Made by a program: the position numbers and the translations under genes. Under the pieces are notes generated by a model. The model saw only the letters and a program-made list of their open reading frames with translations, was not told the DNA's origin and did no database searches. Positions 34,417 to 43,140 of a stretch of 64,000 nucleotides of DNA are shown here, piece after piece. The stretch lies in NCBI GenBank assembly GCA_902771535.1, contig CACXWU010000004.1, positions 17,569 to 81,568 on the forward strand, in the 5' to 3' direction. Position 1 is the first letter of the stretch. Each line of letters starts with the position of its first letter. This DNA comes from an uncultured Pseudomonadota bacterium (GTDB taxonomy: Bacteria; Pseudomonadota; Alphaproteobacteria; UBA3830).

Positions 34417-35925
34417 CTACTCAGCCTTTTTGCTTGCTTTCTTTTTCGAAGCATCTCCTGCCGATGTCTTCCCTTTCGCAGCCGACTTTTTTGCCGCAGT
34501 TTTCGGAGCTTTTTCATCTGCAGAACCAGCCTTTTTCTCGGAAGACTTCGTTGATTTTTTCGCTGTAGCTTTTTTGGCCGAACCGGATTTCGCGCCCGCA
34601 GCGTCATCCTTGAAGAAATCAAACGGTTCTTCGTCAATTGCGATCAATTCCTCGACCGAACATTTCTTTTCTTTCTTGGAAATTTCTCCCAACAAATAAT
34701 CGACAACCTTATTCTCGAGAACCGGCCCAATAATTGCGCTTGCCGCTTCCGGACGATTGTAATACATATCAAAAATCGATTTTTCCTGTCCCGGATACAT
34801 CATCGCTATATTTCTGATCGCCTGAACAACTTCATTTTGGGAAACACGAATCTTTTCTTTTTTCGCGATCTCGGCAATCACAAACCCCAAGCGAACTCTT
34901 TTAATCGCAATTTCGCGACATTCTTTCTCGATTTCCGGAGTGAATTCTTTTTTCAAACGATTCGCTTCCACTTTGATCTGCTTGACGACTTCCTTTTCCT
35001 CCGCATCAATCATGTTGCTCGGAACTTCAAAATCATACATCTCTGTGATCTTGTCCAGCAAATCTCTTTTCATGATGTCTTTCGAAATGTACTCGTACCT
35101 CGCAACCGCTCTGGATTTCGCCCATGTTTTTGCTTTTTTCAAATCTTCGTACCCGATAGATTTTGCAAACTCATCATCCATCTTAAATTCTCCGGCCTTG
35201 AAAATCTTTTTGATCACGGCCGAGTAGTGAATCTTCTTCCCCGCCAAAGCGCGATCTGAAAAATTCTCAGGATAACTTATATCGAACTCTACAATATCGT
35301 CGATTTTCGCTCCAACCAAATGCTTCCAGAAATCATCGACCAGTGTTTCATCGCCGATAACGATTTCCAAATCTTCTATCTTTTCGTTCTTGTGCTTTTT
35401 AATTTTCGAAAGCATGTTGAGATCGATCGTGACCTTCTGGCCTTCCGCAACTTTTTTGGCTTTCGTATCTTCCTTCCAATTTTTAGCAGATTTTCGGATG
35501 TCTTCCAGAATTTTCTCAACCTCTTTTTCAGGTACTTCGGCCGTATGCTTTACCAACTCGATTTTCGAAAAATCGTGCAATTCAAAAGAAGGAATCAATT
35601 CGAACTTCATCTCGAACTCTATCCCCTTCTTATCTTCCTTAACAACATTCGTAACATAATTGAAGGAAATCGATAACTTTTCATCCGATAAAACTTTCTT
35701 GGCAGCATTATCTACGGCCGTTTGCTTCGACTCAGCAACGACACTTTCCCCATACAAACGATTTATGATATCAAGAGGAACTTTTCCCGGACGAAAACCA
35801 TCCATCTTCACCTTTTTCGCGATTTCCTGAAGCTTACCCCTTTTGACCTGCTCTACTTCTTCCAAGGTAATTAACACATTATAGCACCGCTTAAGACCAT
35901 CGCTGGTTCTGCTCAAAACCTTCAT
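34417..35925 (-). CDS. tig: Trigger factor with Lys/Ala-rich C-terminal tail
   Basis: Ribosome-bound chaperone and prolyl isomerase. A 502-residue protein from ATG 35925, which is preceded by AAGGGAG (the frame continues upstream to 35943 without a better start). The ribosome-binding domain has GFRPGKVPLDIINRLYG, then comes the FKBP-like domain with DLEIVIGDETLVDDFWKHL, then the helical chaperone arms. The last ~60 residues are an extension of Lys, Ala and Ser (KKATAKKSTKSSEKK and similar), unlike the family and resembling histone-H1-like tails. tRNA-Leu lies just upstream. Confidence 0.93.
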   Translation of the reverse strand: MKVLSRTSDGLKRCYNVLITLEEVEQVKRGKLQEIAKKVKMDGFRPGKVPLDIINRLYGESVVAESKQTAVDNAAKKVLSDEKLSISFNYVTNVVKEDKKGIEFEMKFELIPSFELHDFSKIELVKHTAEVPEKEVEKILEDIRKSAKNWKEDTKAKKVAEGQKVTIDLNMLSKIKKHKNEKIEDLEIVIGDETLVDDFWKHLVGAKIDDIVEFDISYPENFSDRALAGKKIHYSAVIKKIFKAGEFKMDDEFAKSIGYEDLKKAKTWAKSRAVARYEYISKDIMKRDLLDKITEMYDFEVPSNMIDAEEKEVVKQIKVEANRLKKEFTPEIEKECREIAIKRVRLGFVIAEIAKKEKIRVSQNEVVQAIRNIAMMYPGQEKSIFDMYYNRPEAASAIIGPVLENKVVDYLLGEISKKEKKCSVEELIAIDEEPFDFFKDDAAGAKSGSAKKATAKKSTKSSEKKAGSADEKAPKTAAKKSAAKGKTSAGDASKKKASKKAE

Positions 35926-35947
35926 AAAAAACTCCCTTATCAACTCC

Positions 35948-36032
35948 TGGTGCGAGCGAAGGGACTCGAACCCCCACGGCGTAAACCACCAGAACCTAAA
36001 TCTGGCGTGTCTACCAGTTCCACCACGCTCGC
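35948..36032 (-). tRNA. tRNA-Leu (UAG)
   Basis: On the minus strand GCGAGCG pairs with CGCTCGC, discriminator A, CCA encoded. The anticodon arm CCAGA-TTTAGGT-TCTGG gives UAG, and the long variable arm (GGTTTACGCC) is that of a class II tRNA. T-arm GGGGGTTCGAGTCCC. Confidence 0.96.
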
Positions 36033-36080
36033 AGTATCACATTTTGTATGTATACCATTTATTTTATCAACAAAAAACTA

Positions 36081-37094
36081 TTATTTGAAATAAAAGTCCA
36101 TTGTCTTGGTTAACAAATCATCCATATTTACAACGGGTTTCCAGCCCAAAATCGACTCCGCTCTTTTGATGGACGGAACGCGTCTGTTTACGTCTTGATA
36201 CGATTTTCCGTAATAGTCCGACGAGCTTGTCACGACAATTTCAACTTTACTCGCGTTCTCTTTCAGCTTTTCATATCCAGATGCCAACCCTTTGATCTTA
36301 TAGGCCAAATCTTTGATGCTCAACTCGTTGTAAGGATTCCCGATGTTGAAAATTTGTTTGTCCGCACAATTGTTTTTGTTCTCGACGATTTTAATCAGCG
36401 CATCGATTCCATCCGAGATATAAGTGAAGCATCGAACCTGACTGCCGCCGTCCACCAAATTCAGATTTTTTCCGTGCAAAATGTTGCTTAAAAATTGAGT
36501 CACGACACGCGAACTTCCGTTGTTCGGATTGGTGATGTCATCCAGTCGCGGCCCGATCCAATTGAAAGGACGGAACAAAGTGTAATGCAAATCGTATTTG
36601 TTTCCAGCGGCGTAAATCACGCGGTCCATCATCTGCTTCGAACAGGAATAAATCCATCTTTGCTTGCAGATCGGTCCGGTTACGCAGCTTGAATTTTCTT
36701 CATCGAATTCTTCATCGTCGCACATTCCGTAAACCTCTGAAGTCGATGGAAAAATCACGCGCTTTTTGTACTTAATCGCCAACCGAACGATGCGCAAATT
36801 CGCCTCAAAATCCAATTCAAAAATTCTCAACGGATCCTGCACATAAACCAACGGACTCGCGATCGCCGCCAACGGGAAAACCACGTCGCAATTTTTCACG
36901 AAATCTTCCATCAGATCGAAATCTTTCAAAATATCCGATTGAACAAAATTGAAACGGTCATGTCCTATCAAATGGCTGATCTTCGCAGACGAAATATCCA
37001 TCGCGGTAATATTCCAATCGCTGTGACGATCCAAAATTGCCTCGCACAAATGACTCCCGATAAAACCACCGGCTCCGACTATTAAAATATTCAC
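36081..37094 (-). CDS. arnA: UDP-glucuronate decarboxylase (ArnA C-terminal domain only)
   Basis: NAD-dependent oxidative decarboxylase converting UDP-glucuronate to UDP-4-keto-pentose. 337 residues; GAGGFIGSHLCEAIL nucleotide-binding motif, PSTSEVYGMC, RWIYSCSKQMMDRVIYAAG (YxxxK) and the ArnA hallmark TLFRPFNWIGPRLDD. Near the C-terminus is YQDVNRRVPSIKRAE. It corresponds to residues ~310-660 of E. coli ArnA. The N-terminal formyltransferase domain is absent and not encoded elsewhere in the window. Last gene of the arn operon. Confidence 0.92.
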   Translation of the reverse strand: MNILIVGAGGFIGSHLCEAILDRHSDWNITAMDISSAKISHLIGHDRFNFVQSDILKDFDLMEDFVKNCDVVFPLAAIASPLVYVQDPLRIFELDFEANLRIVRLAIKYKKRVIFPSTSEVYGMCDDEEFDEENSSCVTGPICKQRWIYSCSKQMMDRVIYAAGNKYDLHYTLFRPFNWIGPRLDDITNPNNGSSRVVTQFLSNILHGKNLNLVDGGSQVRCFTYISDGIDALIKIVENKNNCADKQIFNIGNPYNELSIKDLAYKIKGLASGYEKLKENASKVEIVVTSSSDYYGKSYQDVNRRVPSIKRAESILGWKPVVNMDDLLTKTMDFYFK

Positions 37095-37121
37095 TCTTTT
37101 ATCTCCTAACTTTTAAAAAAA

Positions 37122-38162
37122 TTACTTCGATTTTGTTTTTGAACTTTTCTTTTCCGACTTTTCTAAAATTTCTCTGATTACAAATCGCGGATGATCGCAA
37201 ACCGCAAAGTAAGCGCGACCGAGATATTCACCCAATAATCCGATTCCCAAAATGATCACACTCAGCAGCAAAAACACAAATGCAAAATGCAGCCCGAATC
37301 CGTGATGATGTCCGACGACTTTTTTAAAAACCTCAACGAAAAAGTAGATCAAACTCGCGAAGGAAATCGTCATTCCCACCATCGTAAATGCCTGCAGCGG
37401 CGCGAGCGAAAATCCCGTCATTAAATCAAAAGTAATACGAATCAACTTGTACAAATTGTACTTCGAATCACCCGCTTTTCTCTCCTGATGTGTGACCGGA
37501 AAATCTACGGGATTTCCCGCAAATTTTTGCGCCAACGCCGTGATGAAAGTCGACGTCTCGCGCGTCTTCACGACTTCATCAATGATGTATCTTTTGTAGG
37601 CGCGCAGCATACATCCGTGATCGCGCATATGAATTCCCGTTGTTTTCGCGCGGAACCAATTTACGGTTTTCGAAGCGTAGGTTCTAAACCAATTATCGTG
37701 GCGCTTTTTTCGATATCCGCCGACCAAATCATAACCCTCTTTCATTTTTTCGAGCAGATCGGGAATCTCTTCCGGAAGATTTTGCAAATCGGCATCAAGA
37801 GTCACAACAACCTCTCCGCGTACATGTTCAAATCCCGCCAAAATCGCGACATACTGACCGTAATTTCCGTTGAACGAAATCACACGAACGACATCCGAAC
37901 GTTTTTTAAAAAGATCGCGCAGCATTTGCGGAGTTTTGTCCGAACTTCCGTCGTCAACAAAGATCAATTCGTAACTATGCCCGTAATCGTCCATGGTCCC
38001 CAAAACGCGAGTCGACAACGCCTCCATATTTTCCTGCTCATTGAAAACGGGAATTACAATCGAGATTTCCACCCCGTCCTTTTTTTTGGTCAGCACTTTT
38101 TTCGCTGCTGATTTTTTTTCGGTCGCAACTTTTTTAGTCTTCGTTTTTTCCTTCTTTTCCAT
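37122..38162 (-). CDS. arnC: Undecaprenyl-phosphate aminoarabinose transferase-like glycosyltransferase
   Basis: A GT2 enzyme of 346 residues that loads the pentose onto undecaprenyl phosphate at the cytoplasmic face. The GT-A domain has SIVIPVFNEQENMEAL, ELIFVDDGSSDKT and the DxD region VVTLDADLQNLPEEIP. Two C-terminal membrane helices lie at about residues 258-330. The first ~30 residues are a Lys/Ala/Thr-rich extension (EKKEKTKTKKVATEKKSAAK) not usual for ArnC, similar in composition to the trigger-factor tail nearby. In E. coli ArnC uses the formylated sugar; here the formylating step is missing. Confidence 0.87.
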   Translation of the reverse strand: MEKKEKTKTKKVATEKKSAAKKVLTKKKDGVEISIVIPVFNEQENMEALSTRVLGTMDDYGHSYELIFVDDGSSDKTPQMLRDLFKKRSDVVRVISFNGNYGQYVAILAGFEHVRGEVVVTLDADLQNLPEEIPDLLEKMKEGYDLVGGYRKKRHDNWFRTYASKTVNWFRAKTTGIHMRDHGCMLRAYKRYIIDEVVKTRETSTFITALAQKFAGNPVDFPVTHQERKAGDSKYNLYKLIRITFDLMTGFSLAPLQAFTMVGMTISFASLIYFFVEVFKKVVGHHHGFGLHFAFVFLLLSVIILGIGLLGEYLGRAYFAVCDHPRFVIREILEKSEKKSSKTKSK

Positions 38163-38170
38163 CGAACCCC

Positions 38171-39322
38171 CTACTCAAAAAATTTCTTCACCACATCAAT
38201 TATGTAATCTTGATCGGATTCTTGCAATGCATAATACAACGGCAGACAAACTATGCGCTCGCCGACAAATTCCGCTTCCGGAAAATCTCCTTTTTTGAAA
38301 CCGAATTCATTTTGATAATAGCTGAACAAATGCAACGGCGTGTAGTAAGGAGTCGTGCCGATAGAATTTTCCTTCAGGAATGACATGAAGTCGTCACGCT
38401 TTTCGGCATCGGCCAGGCAGATCGGGAACAGATGCCCGGAATGAGTGAAATCATACGAAGGAATTCCCTGCATCGCAAACTTGTCGCCCATGTCCGCAAA
38501 AGCCTCACGATATCTGTTCGCCAGGCATCTGCGACGCTCGTTCATCATTTCAACTTCGCTCAACTGATGCAATCCGATCGCCGCCTGAATGTCCGACATA
38601 TTGCTTTTGAATCCCGGAAAAACTACATCGTAATAAGTGCTCCCGTTTTTCGAAAATCTGTCCCAGATCGAACGATCAATTCCGTGAAATCTTTGCAAAC
38701 CCAAAGTCTTCACTTCGCTTTCTGAATCCAAAACGACGCATCCGCCTTCGCCTGAAGTCATATTTTTGATCGGATGAAAACTGAACACCTGAATATCCCC
38801 GAAAGTTCCGATTCTACACCCTTTGTAGGAAGTCCCGACGGCATGTGCGGAATCCTCGATCACTCGCAAATTTCTTCTCTTCGCGATTTCGTAAAGCGGA
38901 TCCAAATCGACCGGCAAACCCGCATAATGTACCGGCATAATCGCCTTGGTTTTTTCGGTGCATGCCTCCTCGATTTTTTTCACATCTATGTTGAAAGTAT
39001 CCCTTTCGATGTCAACAAAAACGGGACGCGCGCCCAACATCGCAATCACATTTGCCGTCGCAACGAAGGTCAACGGAGTCGTGATAACTTCATCGCCCGG
39101 TTTGATTCCGATCGCAACCAACGACGCATGAAGTCCGGCAGTTGCCGAAGTAAAACAAGCCGCTTTTCTGTCACCAAAATATTTACTCAACTCGGCCTCG
39201 AATTTTTGAGTCAGTGGCCCCGTCGCCAACCATCCGGAATCCAAAACCCTCACAACTTCATCGATTGTCTCTTTACTAATTGTAGGTCTAGAAAGAGGAA
39301 GAAACTTTTCAACTTTTTGCAA
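38171..39322 (-). CDS. arnB: UDP-4-amino-4-deoxy-L-arabinose aminotransferase
   Basis: PLP-dependent enzyme converting UDP-4-keto-pentose to UDP-Ara4N. 383 residues of the DegT/DnrJ/EryC1/StrS fold: LPLSRPTISKETIDEVVRVL, GSGWLATGPLTQKFE-type start (here DSGWLATGPLTQKFE), ACFTSATAGLHASL, DSAHAVGTSYKG and the Schiff-base lysine in FSFHPIKNMTSGEGGC. It overlaps the SMR-like gene upstream by 14 bases. Confidence 0.93.
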   Translation of the reverse strand: MQKVEKFLPLSRPTISKETIDEVVRVLDSGWLATGPLTQKFEAELSKYFGDRKAACFTSATAGLHASLVAIGIKPGDEVITTPLTFVATANVIAMLGARPVFVDIERDTFNIDVKKIEEACTEKTKAIMPVHYAGLPVDLDPLYEIAKRRNLRVIEDSAHAVGTSYKGCRIGTFGDIQVFSFHPIKNMTSGEGGCVVLDSESEVKTLGLQRFHGIDRSIWDRFSKNGSTYYDVVFPGFKSNMSDIQAAIGLHQLSEVEMMNERRRCLANRYREAFADMGDKFAMQGIPSYDFTHSGHLFPICLADAEKRDDFMSFLKENSIGTTPYYTPLHLFSYYQNEFGFKKGDFPEAEFVGERIVCLPLYYALQESDQDYIIDVVKKFFE

Positions 39323-39662
39323 CGAAAATTACTCCTATGAAAACCAAAAAAATTCCGAAAATTCTGTAGATATTTACATCTTCTCCGAAAAAAAACCATC
39401 CGCCAACCGCCGCCAAAACAAACGACAAACTTCCGAACGGATACAAAAAACTCAGCTCAAATTGATTCAGCAAATAAATCCACAACAAAAATGAAAGGAC
39501 AAAAATTATGCCCCCGATCCAGATATTCACATTACACAGCATCGCCAAAAATATTCCCCAAAGCGATTGAGAAAAATCCAAGGCTTTCGCGCCGTTTTTC
39601 AAAAACAATTGTGCGGCGGTGTTAATGCAAACTTGGAATAAAATCAAAAAATAATTCATCAT
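39309..39662 (-). CDS. ArnE/ArnF-like small membrane flippase subunit
   Basis: A 117-residue EmrE/EamA-type protein with four membrane helices (e.g. WIGGIIFVLSFLLWIYLLN, FVLAAVGGWFFFGEDVNIYR). In E. coli ArnE and ArnF together flip undecaprenyl-phosphate-Ara4N. Here only one such gene is present, so it may act as a homodimer. Overlaps arnT by four and arnB by 14 bases. Confidence 0.82.
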   Translation of the reverse strand: MMNYFLILFQVCINTAAQLFLKNGAKALDFSQSLWGIFLAMLCNVNIWIGGIIFVLSFLLWIYLLNQFELSFLYPFGSLSFVLAAVGGWFFFGEDVNIYRIFGIFLVFIGVIFVAKS

Positions 39663-41323
39663 TTGTTAGATATCACTATAAAATTTTCATCAAAAATATG
39701 CACGTTATGAACCTGCGTTTTTTTCGCAAAAACTTTTCGATAATCCTCACGTGATAATACCAAAAAAATCCGCTGTTTTGTAGTGTCCCACAATTCCCAA
39801 AATTTTTCTTTGGAAATCACCTTGCTTTTTTCCGGTTCGGCATTCGCTCCGAATTCCAAATCTCTGATGGAATCGACCACACCGGTTGTATCATTCAAAT
39901 AAACGGGAAAATCTTGAAAATAATGGTAATAGAGAAACACTAAATCGTCTTTCGTTTTATTCGCTCGAACATATTTCGCAACTTTTTTCGTAGAAGGCTT
40001 TTTCTCTTCCTGATAATAAGCTGCGAGCTTGTTAATCGTCCATAACATGTTTCCCGATAAAAATATGCAAATCACCACAGCCATTTTTTTCGGAATTTTC
40101 GAAAAAATCGCAAACAGAAAAACTATCCCGATCGCAACTAAACTTATGATAACCACGTTCAATAAAATCCGCGCGTCGGCATTTTGCAACACATCGCTTA
40201 CTTCGTCTCGTGAAACATAATAGGCGACCCCCGCTGCAAAAAATAAAACGATATTTATGACCGCCCCTGCTCGAAACTCCGTCTTATTGCATTCATCGAT
40301 AAACACTGCTGTTAACAAAGCGAGCGGAGGAACAATCGGCAAAATATACGGAATCAGTTTCGAATGAGAAAAAGAAAAAAATCCGAAAATACCAAAAATC
40401 CAACACGCTAAAAATATATTTTCGGAATTTTTCTCAAAAGATCTTTTCACTAAATTTTTCAAGGACGCGATCGAAAATCCCGTCCACGGAATCATTCCGG
40501 CAAAAATTATCGGAATGAAAAACCATGCCGGCTGATATCGATAATGCATTCTCGTCGTGTATCGCAAAAAATGCTCCACAACAAAATAGTGATACAAAAA
40601 ATCATGATTTCTTTGCGCCGCTAAAACATGCCACGGTAAAAATATCGCCAAAAAAACCAAGATCCCAGGAACATACAAAATCTCTTTCAATTTTCTCCAA
40701 TTATTCGTGAATAACATCCACAAAAAAACGACAAATCCGGGAAGAATTGCACCGATCAATCCTTTGGTCAGACACGCCAAAGCCGCCAAAGCATACATCG
40801 CAATGATCAAATATTTTTTCGGAATTTTCGATCGATTTTCTTTAACAAAAGCCAGAAAAAATGCCCACAAACTTCCGCACAGCAAAACGGAGAGAACCAA
40901 ATCCAAAATTATCAAATGGCTCAGTCCATAATACAAAACGCTCGTCGCGAGAATTCCCGCCGCCATAACTCCGACGTTGCGTGAATAACATTTTGCTCCG
41001 ACATAAAAAACTGAGAGACATCCGAGAATCGCAAACAAAACAATCCAAAATCGCATAGAAGTTTCATTGATTCCTGCCACCTTAATTGACGCTGCTTGTA
41101 TCCAATAAAACAGCGGAGGTTTTTCGAAATATTTCATTCCGTCCAAACGCGGCGTAACATAATCTCCCGTCACAACCATCTCGCGCGGAATTTCCACGTA
41201 ACGACCTTCATCCGGCGACGCGAAAGGACGATTTCCCATTTCAAAAGAAAAAAATATCCCCAGAATTATGATTAAGAAAGACAGACCCTTAAAGCCTTTT
41301 GGCCAAACTTCGTTTTGCATCAT
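39659..41323 (-). CDS. arnT: Lipid A aminoarabinose transferase (ArnT-like GT83)
   Basis: A 554-residue integral membrane glycosyltransferase with about 12 helices. The first periplasmic loop has the family motif FASPDEGRYVEIPREMV (metal/substrate Asp-Glu), then YFEKPPLFYWIQAASIKVAG. It transfers Ara4N from undecaprenyl phosphate to lipid A phosphate. It is first in the operon arnT-arnE/F-arnB-arnC-arnA(C). With the EptA-like protein it points to a positively modified lipid A, usually protective against cationic peptides. Confidence 0.9.
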   Translation of the reverse strand: MMQNEVWPKGFKGLSFLIIILGIFFSFEMGNRPFASPDEGRYVEIPREMVVTGDYVTPRLDGMKYFEKPPLFYWIQAASIKVAGINETSMRFWIVLFAILGCLSVFYVGAKCYSRNVGVMAAGILATSVLYYGLSHLIILDLVLSVLLCGSLWAFFLAFVKENRSKIPKKYLIIAMYALAALACLTKGLIGAILPGFVVFLWMLFTNNWRKLKEILYVPGILVFLAIFLPWHVLAAQRNHDFLYHYFVVEHFLRYTTRMHYRYQPAWFFIPIIFAGMIPWTGFSIASLKNLVKRSFEKNSENIFLACWIFGIFGFFSFSHSKLIPYILPIVPPLALLTAVFIDECNKTEFRAGAVINIVLFFAAGVAYYVSRDEVSDVLQNADARILLNVVIISLVAIGIVFLFAIFSKIPKKMAVVICIFLSGNMLWTINKLAAYYQEEKKPSTKKVAKYVRANKTKDDLVFLYYHYFQDFPVYLNDTTGVVDSIRDLEFGANAEPEKSKVISKEKFWELWDTTKQRIFLVLSREDYRKVFAKKTQVHNVHIFDENFIVISNK

Positions 41324-41389
41324 AGAATTACATCCAAAAAATTATAAGTTCATTTCGCTCCATTATCTGCAAAACTTCGACAGTTCTCC

Positions 41390-41463
41390 TGGAGCGGGTG
41401 AAGGGAATCGAACCCTCGTCACAAGCTTGGGAAGCTTATGCTCTACCATTGAGCTACACCCGC
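41390..41463 (-). tRNA. tRNA-Gly (CCC)
   Basis: Minus strand GCGGGTG pairs with CACCCGC, discriminator T, CCA encoded. D-arm GCTCAATGGTAGAGC, anticodon arm TAAGC-TTCCCAA-GCTTG giving CCC, T-arm AGGGTTCGATTCCCT. It lies about 67 bases upstream of arnT on the same strand. Confidence 0.95.
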
Positions 41464-41556
41464 AACGGTTGGGAGTTTATTATAACAAAAATTTCTTTTC
41501 AAGTAATTTGTTTTTCGTCTGCCATTTAAGAGTATAAAAAAATTTTCAATAATATT

Positions 41557-41572
41557 GTTAATATTTTATTAA
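41557..41572 (+). promoter_or_regulatory. Possible CtrA-like box before the histidine-phosphatase-like gene
   Basis: TTAA-TATTTTA-TTAA with the TTAAC end on the minus strand. On the plus strand TTAAA is followed after 10 bases by TATTGT. The area is extremely AT-rich, so a chance match is a real possibility. Confidence 0.25.
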
Positions 41573-41642
41573 AATTTATTATTTATTGTTGTAAAATATG
41601 AATTTTTATACTAATAAATAAAGGTAAGCGTGGAGAAAAATA

Positions 41643-43103
41643 ATGAAAAAATTGTTAGTAATATCACTTGTATTTGGTTTTCAAAATATCCAAGGAACAA
41701 AACCATTTGAGACAAACGAACTATTATCGGATCAAATAAAGGCCTCCACCTCTACTTGCGTCATTAAACCTTCCGAACAGGAAGATTTTTCGAATTTAAA
41801 CGATGCGACAAAAAAGCCCTCTTTTCATGAAGCTTTTTCATTTTACACAGATATAAATGCAGCACTGAAGCCTGATCCCATATCGAATTTATCCTCGAAT
41901 AAAAAGTCATCTAAATCGAAAGATAGATATTTCAGCTTCAACAAAAACCTTATGCCGGATGAAAATCTCCAAATCTCCGCAAATTCAGACCACGGAAACT
42001 ACGACAGAACTAACTCATCTTCGACGAAAAACACTGCCTTCAATTTTTCTGAAGAAACATTGAAATTTTACAATAACACCCCCCAAACTGCCTTCCATGA
42101 TATTGAAATAAATAAGACAGGGTGGACCAAAAAACCTAAAGATTTCTGTGTGACGATTTTATTGGGCAGACATGTAGCAGACAAGGCTAACAAGAACAAA
42201 ACAGCCCATACAAGTTCCGGAAACAGCGAGATAACCCTCGAAACAGTTGGTGCCGACAAAGCACATTTTTTGATGAACTTGGGAAGCATTCTTAAATTTG
42301 ACGCTATTGCCGCAGGAACCGCAACTCGGCATAAAACAACAGCTCGCTTGGTATCATCATCTTCCTCTGAAACCCAAGAATATGAACTAAACAGTAAATT
42401 CAACGAACAAAAACTAGGATTTCTCGGAGGAAACAAGGAGGATTACATTTTGGGTCACCCTGAGTTTATCCACATGTTTAACGATCTGAATTATAAAATG
42501 AAAAAAGATGAAATGGAGGAAGATAAAAATAGTGAATCTGGAAGCGAAGTAATTTCGAGATTTACCGACGGAATAGACGAACTGATTGGTTCGGTTTACG
42601 AATCCCGACAATCATATATTGCAACTCACGCCCGAGATTTCCCTTCCCTAAAATCAAGGCATGATTTTGTTTCAAAAAATATGTTGCTATATATTTGCAC
42701 CAGCAGATGTACCTTAAATTGGATGATCAAGCATTGCACCGGGAATATGCAATTACCTCTGCAAATGAAAATTCCAAACTGCAATTTGTTTTGCGTAAAT
42801 TACTTTCCTAACTCAGGGAAGTTCGATGTTTTATTGGACGAAAACGACATGCCTTTATGCATTTCCCCAATGCATTTTTCTGAGTTTGCGCTGAATAATC
42901 CGGTATTCAGTCCTTTCACGCAAATGTTCAGACAAAAGGTTTCCCAGATCATCAAAAAACAGGATAAAAAATCAGATAAGAAATTCCCGGGGCAATCTAG
43001 TATTTCGAAATTCTTCCGTGTCGTACGTTCGAAAGCAGCGTCTCGAAAATTTTTCCACTATCCACACCTTTTGAAAAAGATACGACAAGAAGAAAAAGTA
43101 TAA
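41643..43103 (+). CDS. Secreted protein with divergent histidine-phosphatase fold (predicted)
   Basis: A 486-residue protein with a signal peptide (MKKLLVISLVFGFQNIQG) and a Ser/Lys/Asn-rich linker of about 140 residues. The next domain matches histidine phosphatases: VTILLGRHVAD (R176, H177 in place of RHG), TLETVGADKAHFLMNLG (as in LTxxGxxQAxxLG) and FDAIAAGTATRHKTTARLV (as in Fdxi.sS.l.Ra.qTA, R229). The second catalytic His region may be LYICTSRCTLNWMIKH, where the usual His is lost. So the fold seems right but activity is doubtful. The C-terminus is basic. It ends at a strong terminator. Confidence 0.6.
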   Translation: MKKLLVISLVFGFQNIQGTKPFETNELLSDQIKASTSTCVIKPSEQEDFSNLNDATKKPSFHEAFSFYTDINAALKPDPISNLSSNKKSSKSKDRYFSFNKNLMPDENLQISANSDHGNYDRTNSSSTKNTAFNFSEETLKFYNNTPQTAFHDIEINKTGWTKKPKDFCVTILLGRHVADKANKNKTAHTSSGNSEITLETVGADKAHFLMNLGSILKFDAIAAGTATRHKTTARLVSSSSSETQEYELNSKFNEQKLGFLGGNKEDYILGHPEFIHMFNDLNYKMKKDEMEEDKNSESGSEVISRFTDGIDELIGSVYESRQSYIATHARDFPSLKSRHDFVSKNMLLYICTSRCTLNWMIKHCTGNMQLPLQMKIPNCNLFCVNYFPNSGKFDVLLDENDMPLCISPMHFSEFALNNPVFSPFTQMFRQKVSQIIKKQDKKSDKKFPGQSSISKFFRVVRSKAASRKFFHYPHLLKKIRQEEKV

Positions 43104-43111
43104 AAGAGATC

Positions 43112-43140
43112 AATGCCTCAATAATTTTGAGGCATTATTT
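43112..43140. terminator. Rho-independent terminator, shared by convergent genes
   Basis: AATGCCTCAA-TAATT-TTGAGGCATT is a perfect ten-base stem followed by ATTTT on the plus strand and preceded by A-rich sequence serving the minus strand. It lies between the stops of the histidine-phosphatase-like and TPR-like genes. Confidence 0.88.
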
